Source of the DNA: Aegilops tauschii subsp. strangulata
Taxonomy: Eukaryota; Streptophyta; Magnoliopsida; Poales; Poaceae
Reading direction: 5' to 3'
NCBI RefSeq assembly: GCF_002575655.3
Contig: NC_053040.3
Span: forward strand, 355,816,267 to 355,880,266
Length of the DNA stretch: 64,000 bases
A program made the translations under genes and the position numbers. Below the pieces are notes generated by a model that worked only from the letters and a program-made list of their open reading frames with translations, was not told where the DNA came from and made no database searches. Shown here piece by piece: positions 48,801 through 59,594 of the stretch; position 1 is the first letter of the stretch, and every line of letters begins with the position of its first letter.

Positions 48801-50525
48801 GGTTAATTAAACTAGCTTAATTAACTTCGTTAATTAGGGGGGTGTGGGCCGCATCTGTCAGTTGCATGGGCCGGTCCAGTCAGCATGGTGGACCGGGTCA
48901 ACATGTTCAATAGGGCCCACGGGACCCACCTGCAGCGACCCAGGGTGGGCCCTAGTGCCAGCCACATCAACGGCGTCGCCGGAGTTGGCTCCGGCGACCT
49001 CAAACGCGGCGGCCGAACCACGGCAAGCAGCGGAAAACCGCGGTAGGGCATCATTTTGCGCGATTTTCATTGCGTTCGAAAGGGTACTCCTCCGCGCGTC
49101 GATCTGCAGCGTCGGAACGGGCGGAGGTGGCCGACAGAGGCGTCAGCGATGAGCAAAGGCGACGGCGGCGGCTTTGGGCGCGGACGGGGATCGCGCTAGG
49201 AGGCATGGGAGGAGGCGCGAACGGCTGGGAGGCCTCCTGGCAGCGCTGCGGGCACGAAGCCGTGCTCGAAAGCGAGCTCGGCCGGTGGTGGCCGAGACGG
49301 AGAGGCTCGGCAGTGGCGACGAGTTCGGCCACGGCGGCAACAATGGCCTACGGGCACAGGAAACGACAGGGGAGTAGGGGAAGGAGAGGGAGGTGCTCAC
49401 CGAGTGGCTAAGAAAAGCCCTCGACAGGTTAGGAGCGCAGGGGAAGGCCGGAGTTGACGGCGATGGTGACGTTCGTCGGAGAGGACGCAGCGACCGAATG
49501 GAGAAGACGGCGTTGATCCGGTCGGTGGGGTGGCGCCGAGATCGAGCTCGTGGTTGGAGAAGGGGCAACGGTCGATGACGGAGCAGAAGGGCCTGTCTGC
49601 GAGGCAAGACGGTGACGGTGGCCGCGGTGGCGATGCAGCACGGCGATGGCGGAGCAGAGGAGGAAGAAGGAGTCGAGCGGGCGCTCCGGTAGCCCCAGCG
49701 TGGTCCAGTGGCACCAGACGAAGAGGACGACGACGACGGAGCTCCAGGACAGGCCGGCGAGGCCGGAGAGGCCCGGTGGCCGCGGGATCGACCAGCGCAC
49801 GGCGAGGGTGGCGCTCGGGAGGAGCGAGCGCGTGAGGGAGGGGGAACGAGCGAGGGGAGTGGAGGTGCCCGAGGCGTCGCGGGAGGTGGAGGCCTTATCC
49901 TCTCGCGGCGATGCCGGCGAGGTGATCCGGCGGGGTCTCGCCCCTGTAGCGATGCAGTCGCTGGAACAGGGAAGACGACCGGGGAGGGGGAGTTGGGCTG
50001 GCTGAGCTGGGCTGGGCTAGCCGGCCAGCTGGGCCAGTGGGCCAAGGCCCTTGGGGAGCCGGGGGGTTACTTTTCTTTTGTTTTCTTTTTACTTTTTATT
50101 TATTTTTCTTTTCTGTTTTATTTCTAGTTTCTCTTTTATTTCGTTTTAGCAAAATACCAAAATGGCACCTAATTTGTTGTTACCAAATATGCCACGGCCA
50201 CATTAACTTGCTACCCAAATTAAAATAGTTTCATAATTAATTAATATTTAAAAGTAATTTAAATAATAGCTCTCCCTGCTGTTTTATCCATCTAATAGTA
50301 TTTAAATATTTTATAAAGGCTTGGTTTCTCCACCATAATTGCCTATGCATTATTTGGTTCAATCCGAACATTTTAGTTTTAGTTGTTGAAAACTTTAATT
50401 GTTTTGACTTTAATTCAAACTTGAATTTGAATCAGTTTCTAACTAACGCGAGGTTAGCAACAGTAATCGAGGTGACGTGGCATTATTAGCAGAGGTTACT
50501 GTAGCTTGATTATCCGGGCGTCACA
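42834..50525 (-). repeat. 3' LTR of the LARD-like element, interrupted by a solo LTR
   Basis: On the plus strand it runs from TGTTACGCCCCCGATTCAAT to ATCCGGGCGTCACA. Without the nested LTR (44602-48280 plus one TSD) it is about 4008 bp. It lacks a ~50-bp piece present in the 5' LTR at about 56090-56135 (CACATGTGTCATGTATATAA and following). Its 48840-50060 part is GC-rich and produces long overlapping open frames, including a 300-codon minus-strand frame, that are not preserved in the partner LTR. Confidence 0.92.
44602..48280 (-). mobile_element. Solo LTR of the same superfamily nested in the LARD 3' LTR (TSD GGAAG)
   Basis: On the plus strand it runs from TGTGACGCCCCCGATTTGAC to TCAGGGTGTTACA, 3679 bp. 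GGAAG flanks it at 44597-44601 and 48281-48285, and the uninterrupted sequence can be read in the 5' LTR near 56460. Its ends and first 1.4 kb are homologous to the host LTR but clearly diverged. Its GC-rich part (about 46900-47950) differs strongly from that of the host LTR. No internal domain is present. Confidence 0.92.
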
Positions 50526-50545
50526 ATTCTCCTCCACTACAAGAA
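50526..50545 (-). other. Polypurine tract region of the LARD-like element
   Basis: On the minus strand GTAGTGGAGGAGAAT directly precedes the 3' LTR start TGTGACGCCC. The adjacent CTCGGGACGAGATTTCTTG resembles the conserved end of the chromovirus (Tekay-type) interior, which suggests the ancestry of this element. Confidence 0.7.
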
Positions 50546-53500
50546 ATCTCGTCCCGAGATTTAGGAGGGCAGTAAGGGGGAAGGGATTGGGTTACGAAAA
50601 ATCTAACGGATCTTCTCGGTCTTGGTTGCTCTTCTCGAAGAGGTCGATCCATTACTTGAGGTCTTCATTTCTCTGCTTCAGTTCATCATGATGAAGCCGA
50701 CATCCTTTCTTTGGGAATTCCATCGAACTTACGAAAGAGTAAAGGGTGGGTATTCTGGGGGAACGAACCTCTGCAAGGTTGACTATCTGGTCGATAATAT
50801 CGGGGAAGGTGGCGAAAGTAACTCTTGAATTGAAACTTCAGAAAATATCAAGAGCAACGTGAGGAGGTGTCATGGAAAGTTTCGAGCGGGCAGGCAATCG
50901 TTCGATGCCTGTTACAGGGCGTGAAAGGGGTTCAAAGCAACGGGAATAAGTATTTTGTCTGATGCCAGATTTGATGATCTCTCGGAAGGTGACTCATGAA
51001 TTACATACGAGGCCACGTGCGAGGAGCAACTATGGAAACAGGGGGTGTGCAGGAGAGTCAGGTTTCGATCCCGTGGAACTGTGGGTTATGGGCCCACCAT
51101 GTGGGTTAAAAGTAGAAAGGGCGGTGATATTTTGCACAGTCATGATAACAAGGCATGTCAGAGGATAGCCTATCAATTATGTCAGTAACGTTGGTACCAA
51201 GGGCGAGGGACGAAGAGAACCATTTTCCTGCTTGTTGAATGAGGCGGACCAATAGGCAAAGTTCTCGTCCATCGGTGGCTACCGGAATGTCATCAACAAT
51301 AGTAACAGGGTCTTACCGACACGATTGTACACCTAGGTGTTTACGTAAGCAGAAGAATATTAGTGTTAGATCATATAGATCACCAGAAAGGTTAAACAAA
51401 TCAATGGAAAGGAAAATGTGATCATCAGATCAAAATAACAATGGAAAGGAAAATGTGTTTGACACATATACCAGGGGTATACCCTTCCCAAGGTCAAGCA
51501 GAGCATGATATCCACAACAGGATATAATGTAGAAAACCCTTTAGGAAAGGGGGGAGAAATTTCATGACATTACCCATACAACGGTGTCTGGATAATTTGA
51601 TAAAGAAAATTTAGCATTGTGCTTCAAATCTTCTTATTGAAATCGGAGTACCACATACATGCTTCGAGATAGCATTGACATGGTTTTCAAGCAAAGGTCA
51701 GACTTTAGAAACACAAAGGATCCATCAGGAAAAATTTATAAAACAAGTCATTCAATTTCCTCATGGAAGAATGGTTATCCTTGCTAAAAAGGAAACTGTA
51801 ACACTAGGTCCTCCGGCCAGGTATGCTAGGCATGACATCACCTTACCGGGTCATATGAGGACCAATGCTATAACTCTAGAAAATATGTTCAAACAATCAT
51901 AACTGACCGAGATTTAGATCTGATTGGTGTCAGGATACCTTAGACTCATGATGCCTGAGAAGAAAAAAGGTGCAACACAAATTGGCGAGATGACATTGTA
52001 GGATTCTCGGAAAATGAACTATGGAAGCGAGTTCCAAAACAAGAGTTCATCATTAAACCAAGGAGAAGATGAGAAGGTGGCTGAAGGATTCAACGACAAT
52101 TCATTGAGATTTCCAAAAAGATGGATCTCCACAATTATGTGAACAAGGAGATAACATTTGACAGATCAAATGATATAATGAGGTATGCTCGAGGAAAACA
52201 TACACAATTAAAAATTGGTTGAAAGGTGCACCCGAGATATGGGCTTAGATAGTATGATCAATGTTAGAATGGTGATTCAATAACCAATAATCTAAGAATG
52301 AACTACCGACCATTAACTTCAAAGAAATAGGGTTGCTAGAAGTACAGAATCCAAACAACACTGTTCACTTGTTGGTATCCCTGTTGGAATCAACACGGGG
52401 ACCAAGAAAGAATGGTGATGGTGAGAAGTATCACTATACCAAGAATTCTTAAGAGGTGGAGCAATCCTCACAACATTCTTGATACAGAAGACAATAATAC
52501 TACAAGGTAGAACATAACCTAAGCCAGATAGCAAGGAAATCAAGGTACAACAGAAAACATGAACAAGTTTGTGTTGGGGGAAGGCAAGAATGTTGTCGAT
52601 GATAACATAAATCATCGAGGGGCAAGGATGATCATGACACAATTGTCGAGGGATTTCATGAAGATGTAATCGATCGGCGATGACATCAAGTCAAAGGAAG
52701 GATGACGTGAAAGGTTATTGGAACCACGAGTACGACACAAACTCAAAATCAAGCTTGTTGTTCAAGGCGAAATGATATCATGAGCAAAGTCGACGTAAGC
52801 TTAGCTCATCCTCGAAAATTTTGCTCCGGGAAGAAGGACCAGGTAGCACAGTTAAAAAGTTGCACGATAATGATATAGCCGATCAGGCTAGGAATGACTT
52901 GAAGGATTAATAAACTCATAAGCAACAAAAATTACTTAGAGTTATTGAATCAGAGTGCAGACTCGATTCACTATTTGGTGTTCTCGGTTGACGACAACCC
53001 AGAACCCAGGAAAATTGGAATCGGGACAGTTGATGAAGAACCCATAAGAAGTTATGCAGTTCCATGATATTCTCGAGATACCAGAGTGTAATACTCGACG
53101 GTAGAGCAGAGTAGAGGGTGGACACATGAAATGATCTGCAGAACACAAGTACTTCATCTTGTCTGAGAAATGGAATCAAAGGAGATCAATCATGGTCGGA
53201 ACCACGATTGCAAAGGATCAATTCACAGATACCAGATGATATTATATCAAGGAAATAGTTATTATTACAAGAAGCTTCCATGATAGGATCTACATCGTGT
53301 CCATGGGCATGAACACAAAGTACAAGGTCGACTCCCACTTCTTCAATGTATAAACTCTCATTCACTTCCCGTTTTCGACGAGGTTGTAGTGTTGAAATTT
53401 TTCTGACGGGACGCCAGTAGAGTATAACCCGCATAACCTTCGAGTTCCCACAGATTAGGGAAGGCATAGGTTCAACCCATAGGGGCACCTTAGGAACATA

Positions 53501-54641
53501 TAACACAACCTTCAGGAGTAATAAAAAGAAGCTCGAAAGCAGAGCATGGTTGACAAAAGGAGAGGATACAATTTACCAAAGGCATTATATATCGGAGAAA
53601 GAACTCACAAGGTGATTAATTATGAAGGACACTGTCGGATAATATTCCAACAGTGGATATGGCGATCCACAATGGAGCTGATGTGAGCATTTACACAAAA
53701 CCAGTGGCAGAAACAATGCATAGGCATTGAATTATAGAAACAACTGACTAAACCAAAGCTCAGATGCAAAGGAATCATGATTCCAAAATCAAGGGATCAG
53801 AAGCAATCGTTCTGATCGAAAATGAATAAGTTCAATGGACTTAGAAGCACAACCGATCAAGGCATTGATGGGTCAAGAACCAGCTCATATCCAAATGACG
53901 TCTGAGCCGGAAGGATAATCCTAGGATTCGACTGATGATGGTGAACATCCGCAACTTATTGAATCAAGGGACTAAAAAAATGATAGTGATAAATGATGCC
54001 AATAAGATTAGTATACTTATGGGATTACCAATAATGCAAGCAAACAAGAATTTCAAGAGCAATAGGCTGCTCAGGATTTTTGGAAGTTCAAATAGTATTT
54101 CAAAGAATTTTGTGAATTACTTGAATCAACTAGGGAGGAGCGGATACTTGATAAGTGCGAGAAATTATTCGTAGGGGTATTCAGGTGGCAAAGAACTGCA
54201 AGGCAGTAGGCACAAAGTATTCTCGGGGTATCTTGTAATAACAAGATCGACTAGGAATAAAAGTAAGAACGACAGGTGTAAGTATTTATGCATAGGGATA
54301 TTTCGGTGGTAGGGAATTGCAAAAGCGACAGGCACAAGGTCTCGAGAGAATATCGGAGAGTATCTTTGAAATCTTCTGGTGCACGGAGCAATCATCTGGA
54401 GTGAGGGGTTCTCCGGGAGGAAGTAGTAACGAGATCCTAAAGTTAGACTTTAGTAAATTCATTAAACCCGAATAGGAGAGAGATCAGAGTCCCAGAGTAT
54501 AGGTCTAGGAATAAAAAGATCATAATACCACCCAATGGCGACGTGGGCCCATGGGCCGCACAGCCATGTTAGTAAAAGTTTTGCAACGTCTAGACTCGAC
54601 TTCGGCCAAGGAGTGTGGAAGGGGGATTCCTACAGGCAGTC
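50546..54641 (-). mobile_element. Non-coding interior of the LARD-like element
   Basis: About 4.1 kb of A-rich (plus strand) sequence with only short frames of under 110 codons. No gag, protease, reverse transcriptase or integrase motif was recognised on either strand. The 121- and 106-codon frames on the minus strand look random. Confidence 0.8.
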
Positions 54642-54654
54642 GGCTCTGATACCA
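54642..54654 (-). other. Primer-binding site for initiator tRNA-Met (LARD-like element)
   Basis: On the minus strand TGGTATCAGAGCC, three bases inside the 5' LTR end. This is the standard plant initiator tRNA-Met primer-binding site. Confidence 0.92.
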
Positions 54655-54657
54655 ACT

Positions 54658-57600
54658 TGTTATGCCCCCGATTCAATCGTACACTAATCATGCACGCAAA
54701 CGTGTACGATCAAGATCAGGGACTCACGGGAAGATATCACAACACAACTCTACAACATAAATAAGTCATACAAGCATCATAATACAAGCCAGGGGCCTCG
54801 AGGGCTCGAATACAAGTGCTCGATCATAGACGAGTCAGCGGAAGCAACAATATCTGAGTACAGACATAAGTTAAACAAGTTTGCCTTAAGAAGGCTAGCA
54901 CAAACTGGGATACAGATCGAACGAGGCGCAGGCCTCCTGCCTGGGATCCTCCTAACTACTCCTGGTCGTCGTTAGGGGGCTGCACGTAGTAGTAGGCACC
55001 TCCGGTGTAGTAGGAGTCGTCGTCGACGGTGGCGTCTGGCTCCTGGGCTCCAGCATCTGGTTGCGACAACCAGGTAAAAAGAAAAGGGGGAAAAGAGGGA
55101 GAAAAGCAACCGTGAGTACTTTCCAAAGTACTCGCAAGCAAGGAGCTACACTACATATGCATGGGTATATGTGTAAAGGGCCATATCGGTGGACTGAACT
55201 GCAGAATGCCAGAATAAGAGGGGGATAGCTAATCCTGTCGAAGACTATGCTTCTGGCAGCCTTCATCTTGCAGCATGTAGAAGAGAGTAGATTGAAGTCC
55301 TCCAAGTAGCATCGCATAGCATAATCCTACCCGGCGATCCCCTCCTCGTCGCCCTGTTAGAGAGCGATCACCGGGCTATATCTGGCACTTGGAAGGGTGT
55401 GTTTTATTAAGTATCCAGTTCTAGTTCTCATAAGGTCAAGGTACAACTCCGAGTCGTCCTTTTACCGAGGGACACGGCTATTCGAATAGATAAAATTACC
55501 TGCAGGGGTGCACCACATAACCCAACACGCTCGATCCCATTTGGCCGGACACACTTTCCTGGGTCATGCCCGGCCTCGTAAGATCAACACGTCGCAGCCC
55601 CACCTAGGCACAACAGAGAGGTCAGCACGCCGGTCTAAATCCTATGGCACAGGGGTCTGGGCCCATCGCCCATTGCACACCTGCACGTTGCGAACGCGGC
55701 CGGAAGCTGACCTAGCCTAGTAGGCGTTCCAGTCCAATCCGGCACGCGCCACTCAGTCATTGACGTCACGAAGGCTTCGGCTGATACCACGACGTCGAGT
55801 GCCCATAACTGTTCCCGCGTAGTTAGTTAGTGCGTATAGACCAAATGGCCAGACTCAGATCAAATACCAAGATCTCCTTAAGCGTGTTAAGTATCCGCGA
55901 ACGCCGACCAGGGCCAGGCCCACCTCTCTCTAGGCGGTCTCAACCTGCCCTGTCGCTCCGCCACAAAGTAACAGTCGGGGGCCGTCAGGAACCCAGGCCC
56001 ACCTGTACCGGGATGGAGCCACCTGTCCTTTCAGCCCCCTCATCAGAATCACTTGCGGGTACTCAACGAGCTGACCCGACTTTAGTCACCACATGTGTCA
56101 TGTATATAAAGTATATAGTATATACCCGTGGTCACCTCCCGAAGTGATCACGGCCCAGTAGTATAGCATGGCAGACGGACAAGAGTGTAGGGCCACTGAT
56201 GGAACACTAGCATCCTATACTAAGCAGTAGGATAGCAGGTAAGGGTAACAACTGTAGCAACAATGACAGGCTATGCAACAGAATAGGATTAACCGAAAGC
56301 AGTAACATGCTACACTACTCTAATGCAAGCAGTATAGAGAAGAATAGGCGATATCTGGTGATCAAGGGGGGGCTTGCCTGGTTGCTCTGGCAAGGAGGGG
56401 TCATCGTCGACGTAGTCGATCACAGGGGGAGCATCGGTCTCGGGGTCTACCGGAGAGAACAGGGGGAAGGAACAGTAAATATAAAGCAAACATAGCATCA
56501 CAAAGCATAACGTGGCAATATGCTGTGCTGGGTGTGACCTAACGTATGGCTACAGGATATAGGTGAAGGGGGAATTCAACCGGGAAGGTGTTCCCGGTTC
56601 CGGACCTGTGTCAGACAGATGACCGGAGGGGGAATGTTCCATGTTCAGCATGCTAGGGGCATGTGACAGATGAACGGACCGCGTATTCGGATTCGTTGGA
56701 TTTTTCTGAGCAACTTTCATATAGAAAACATTTTCATCCGAGGTACGGTTTATTTTCTATGAATTTTCAAAGATTAAAGCATATTCTAAAATTATTTAAA
56801 ATAACAGAAAAGGAAAATATGACGTCAGCAGAGTGTCAGCATGACATCAGCAGGTCAACAGACCCGCTGACTGGTCAAACTGACTAGTGGGTCCCATCTG
56901 TCATAGACAGTAGGGCTAACAGAGGTTAACTTAAACTAACTAAGTTAATTAATTAGAAGGGGCCCACCTGTCACTGTCTAATTAGGTTAATTAAACTAGC
57001 TTAATTAACTTCGTTAATTAGGGGGGTGTGGGCCCCATCTGTCAGTTGCATGGGCCGGTCCAGTCAGCATGGTGGACCGGGTCAACATGTTCAATAGGGC
57101 CCACGGGACCCACCTGCAGCGACCCAGGGTGGGCCCCAGTGCCAGCCACATCAACGGCGTCGCCGGAGTTGGCTCCGGCGACCTCAAACGCGGCGGCCGA
57201 ACCACGGGAAGCAGCGGAAAACCGTGGTAGGGCATCATTTTGCGCGATTTTCATTGCGTTCGAAAGGGTACTCCTTCGCGCGTCGATCTACAGCGTCGGA
57301 ACGGGCGGAGGTGGCCGGCAGAGGCGTCAGCGATGAGCAAAGGCGACGACGGCGGCTTTGGGCGCGGACGGGGATCGCGCTAGGAGGCATGGGAGGAGGC
57401 GCGAACGGCTGGGAGGCCTCCTGGCAGCGCTGCGGGCACGAAGCCGTGCTCGAAAGCGAGCTCGGCCGGTGGTGGCCGAGACGGAGAGGCTCGGCAGTGG
57501 CGACGAGTTCGGCCACGGCGGCAACAATGGCCTACGGGCACGGGAAACAACAGGGGAGTAGGGGAAGGAGAGGGAGGTGCTCACCGAGCGGCTAAGAAAA

Positions 57601-58717
57601 GCCCTCGACAGGTTAGGAGCGCAGTGGAAGGCCGGAGTTGATGGCGACGGTGACGTTTGTCGGAGAGGACGCGGCGACCGAACGGAGAAGACGGCGTCGA
57701 TCCGGTCGGTGAGTTGGCGCCGAGATCGAGCTCGTGGTTGGAGAAGGGGCAATGGTCGATGACGGAGCAGAAGGGCCTGTCTGCGAGGCAAGACGGTGAC
57801 AGTGGCCGCGGTGGCGATGCAGCACGGCGACGGCGGAGCAGAGGAGGAAGAAGGAGTCGAGCGGGCGCTCCGGTGGCCCCCAGCGTGGTCCAGTGGCACT
57901 AGACGAAGAAGAGGACGGCGACGGAGCTCCAGGACAGGCCGGCGAGGCTGGAGAGGCCCGGTGGCTGCGGGATCGACCAGCGCACGGCGAGGGTGGCGCT
58001 CGGAAGGAGCGAGCGAGTGAGGGAGGGGGAACGAGCGAGGGGAGTGGAGGTGCCCGAGGCGTCGCGGGAGGTGGAGGCCTTATCCTCTCGCGGCGATGCC
58101 GGCGAGGTGATCCGGCGGGGTCTCGCCCCTGTAGCGATGCGGTCGCTGGAACATGGAAGACGACCGGGGAGGGGGAGTTGGGCTGGCTAGGCTAGGCTGG
58201 GCTAGCCGGCCAGCTGGGCCAGTGGGCCAAGGCCCTTGGGGCCGGGGGGGGGGGGGGGTTTCTTTTCTTTTGTTTTCTTTTTTACTTTTTACTTATTTTT
58301 CTTTTCTATTTTATTTCTAGTTTCTCTTTTATTTCGTGTTAGCAAAATACCAAAATGGCACCTAATTTGTTGTTACCAAATATGCCACGGCCAGATTAAC
58401 TTGCTACCCAAACTAAAATAGTTTCATAATTAATTAATATTTAGAAGTATTTAAGTAATAGTTCTCCCTGATGTTTTATCCATCTAATAGTATTTAAATA
58501 TTTTATAAAGGTTTGGTTTCTCCACCATAATTGCCTATGCATTATTTGGTTCAATCTGAACATTTTAGTTTCAATTGTTGAAAACTTTAATTGTTTTGAC
58601 TTTAATTCAAACTTGAATTTGAATCAGTTTCTAACTAACGCAAGATTAGCAACAGTAATCGAGGTGATGTGGCATTATTAGTAGAGGTTACTGTAGCTTG
58701 ATTATCCGGGCGTCACA
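54658..58717 (-). repeat. 5' LTR of the LARD-like element
   Basis: On the plus strand it runs from TGTTATGCCCCCGATTCAAT to ATCCGGGCGTCACA, 4060 bp, uninterrupted. It is closely similar to the 3' LTR with scattered substitutions and small indels, including a longer G run near 58243. The GC-rich part is 57010-58250. Confidence 0.93.
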
Positions 58718-59046
58718 TGCTCCAAGAAAAATCATCATGAAAGTTTCATTCCGTTTGGACTCCATTTGGTATTCCTTTTCTGCGAAACTCAAAAACAGGG
58801 AAAAAACAGGAACTGGCACTGGGCTCTAGGTTAATAGGTTAGTCCCAAAAGTAATATAAAATAGCATAATAATGCATATAAAACATCCAAAACAGATAAT
58901 ATAATAGCATGGAACAATAAAAAATTATAGATACGTTGGAGACGTATCACCCAACGACCCGGGAAGGTCCCACATGGACCGAGGGGTGGGGCTACAACCG
59001 ACATGGGCTGGCCGCACCATTCCCCAAGGCACATGTTGTTTAAATC

Positions 59047-59098
59047 TAGAGATAAGGTCTTATCTCTAAATTTAAAGGGTTGAATCTAGAGATAAGAT
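59047..59098 (+). promoter_or_regulatory. Duplicated GATAAG palindrome in the Copia LTR
   Basis: TAGAGATAAG and its inverse CTTATCTCTA flank GT at 59047-59068. A second, imperfect copy lies 40 bp downstream (59087 on), and both are followed by AAATTTAAAGGG. GATAAG is the I-box/GATA-factor core. The pair lies about 80-130 bp upstream of the LTR TATA box. Confidence 0.55.
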
Positions 59099-59178
59099 GT
59101 TATCTCCAAATTTAAAGGGATTTCTCCCATATGGCCGACCCTAGGATGGTTTTGGGACGCCCTCCCCTGCCCCTGGCT

Positions 59179-59186
59179 TATATATA
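59179..59186 (+). promoter_or_regulatory. TATA box of the solo Copia LTR
   Basis: TATATATA is followed by GATGACGGGC in the expected place for the LTR promoter, about 400 bp before the LTR end. Whether this solo LTR is transcribed is unknown. Confidence 0.6.
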
Positions 59187-59594
59187 GATGACGGGCACAT
59201 GGGGGCAACCACCCCTTCACCCCTCCCAACTCCTCTCACGTTCCTCCGGTACGCGCTTGGTGAAGCCCTGCCGAAATACCGCTGCCGCCACCACCACCAT
59301 ACCGCCGTGCTGGTTTCGATCTCATCTACGTCCTCTCTCTCGCTTGCTGGATCAAGAAGGAGAGGACGCCATCGAGCTGAACGTGTGCTAATCTCGGAGG
59401 TGCTGTTTGTTCGACACTAGATCGTGATTGGATCGTGAAGACTACGACTAATCAACCGCGTTACGACGCTAACGCTTTCGGTCTACAAGGGTATGTAGAC
59501 ACACTCCCCTCTCGTTTCTATACATATCCTAGATTAGATCTTGGGTGTTCTTAGGAATTTTTTTGATTTTCATGCTTCGTTCCCCCTCAACTAA

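Larger units (their letters stand above)
42834..58717 (-). mobile_element. Complete LARD-like non-autonomous LTR retrotransposon (TSD TGCTC)
   Basis: The 15,884-bp element is flanked by TGCTC at 42829-42833 and 58718-58722. Its LTRs are 42834-50525 (3', interrupted) and 54658-58717 (5'). A primer-binding site complementary to initiator tRNA-Met sits at 54642-54654, fixing the minus orientation. The interior has no gag or pol frame. LTRs of about 4 kb around a ~4.1-kb non-coding interior match the large retrotransposon derivative (LARD) layout known from barley Sukkula; the family name was not verified. Movement would require proteins from another element. Confidence 0.9.
41460..58949 (-). mobile_element. 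Solo Gypsy LTR (TSD CCCAA), second shell of the nest
   Basis: On the minus strand it starts TGATACGTCTCCAACG at 58949 and ends AAGCTCAAGAAGTAGCA at 41460. CCCAA flanks it at 41455-41459 and 58950-58954. Its own sequence is 41460-42833 plus 58723-58949, about 1601 bp. It carries a poly-C run near 42567-42577 and is interrupted by the LARD-like element. Confidence 0.93.
39024..59589 (+). mobile_element. Solo Copia LTR (BARE/Angela-related; TSD ACTAA), outer shell of the nest
   Basis: It starts TGTTGGAAATATGCCCTAG at 39024 and ends CCCCCTCA at 59589. ACTAA flanks it at 39019-39023 and 59590-59594. Its own sequence is 39024-39045, 40423-41459 and 58955-59589, about 1.69 kb. The rest is a Mutator-like element and a solo Gypsy LTR with everything inside it. 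The last part holds the promoter region described separately. Confidence 0.92.

Noticed and set aside
49143..50045. 300-codon minus-strand frame as a host gene
   Set aside because: It lies wholly inside an LTR, is Ser/Pro/Arg-rich in a GC-rich stretch, and is broken in the partner LTR at 57327-57899.
54642..54654. Initiator tRNA-Met gene fragment
   Set aside because: Only the 13 bases complementary to the tRNA 3' end are present, next to an LTR; it is a primer-binding site.
50526..54657. Degenerate gag-pol in the LARD-like interior
   Set aside because: No reverse transcriptase, integrase, protease or gag motif could be found on either strand; only the polypurine-tract context resembles a chromovirus.
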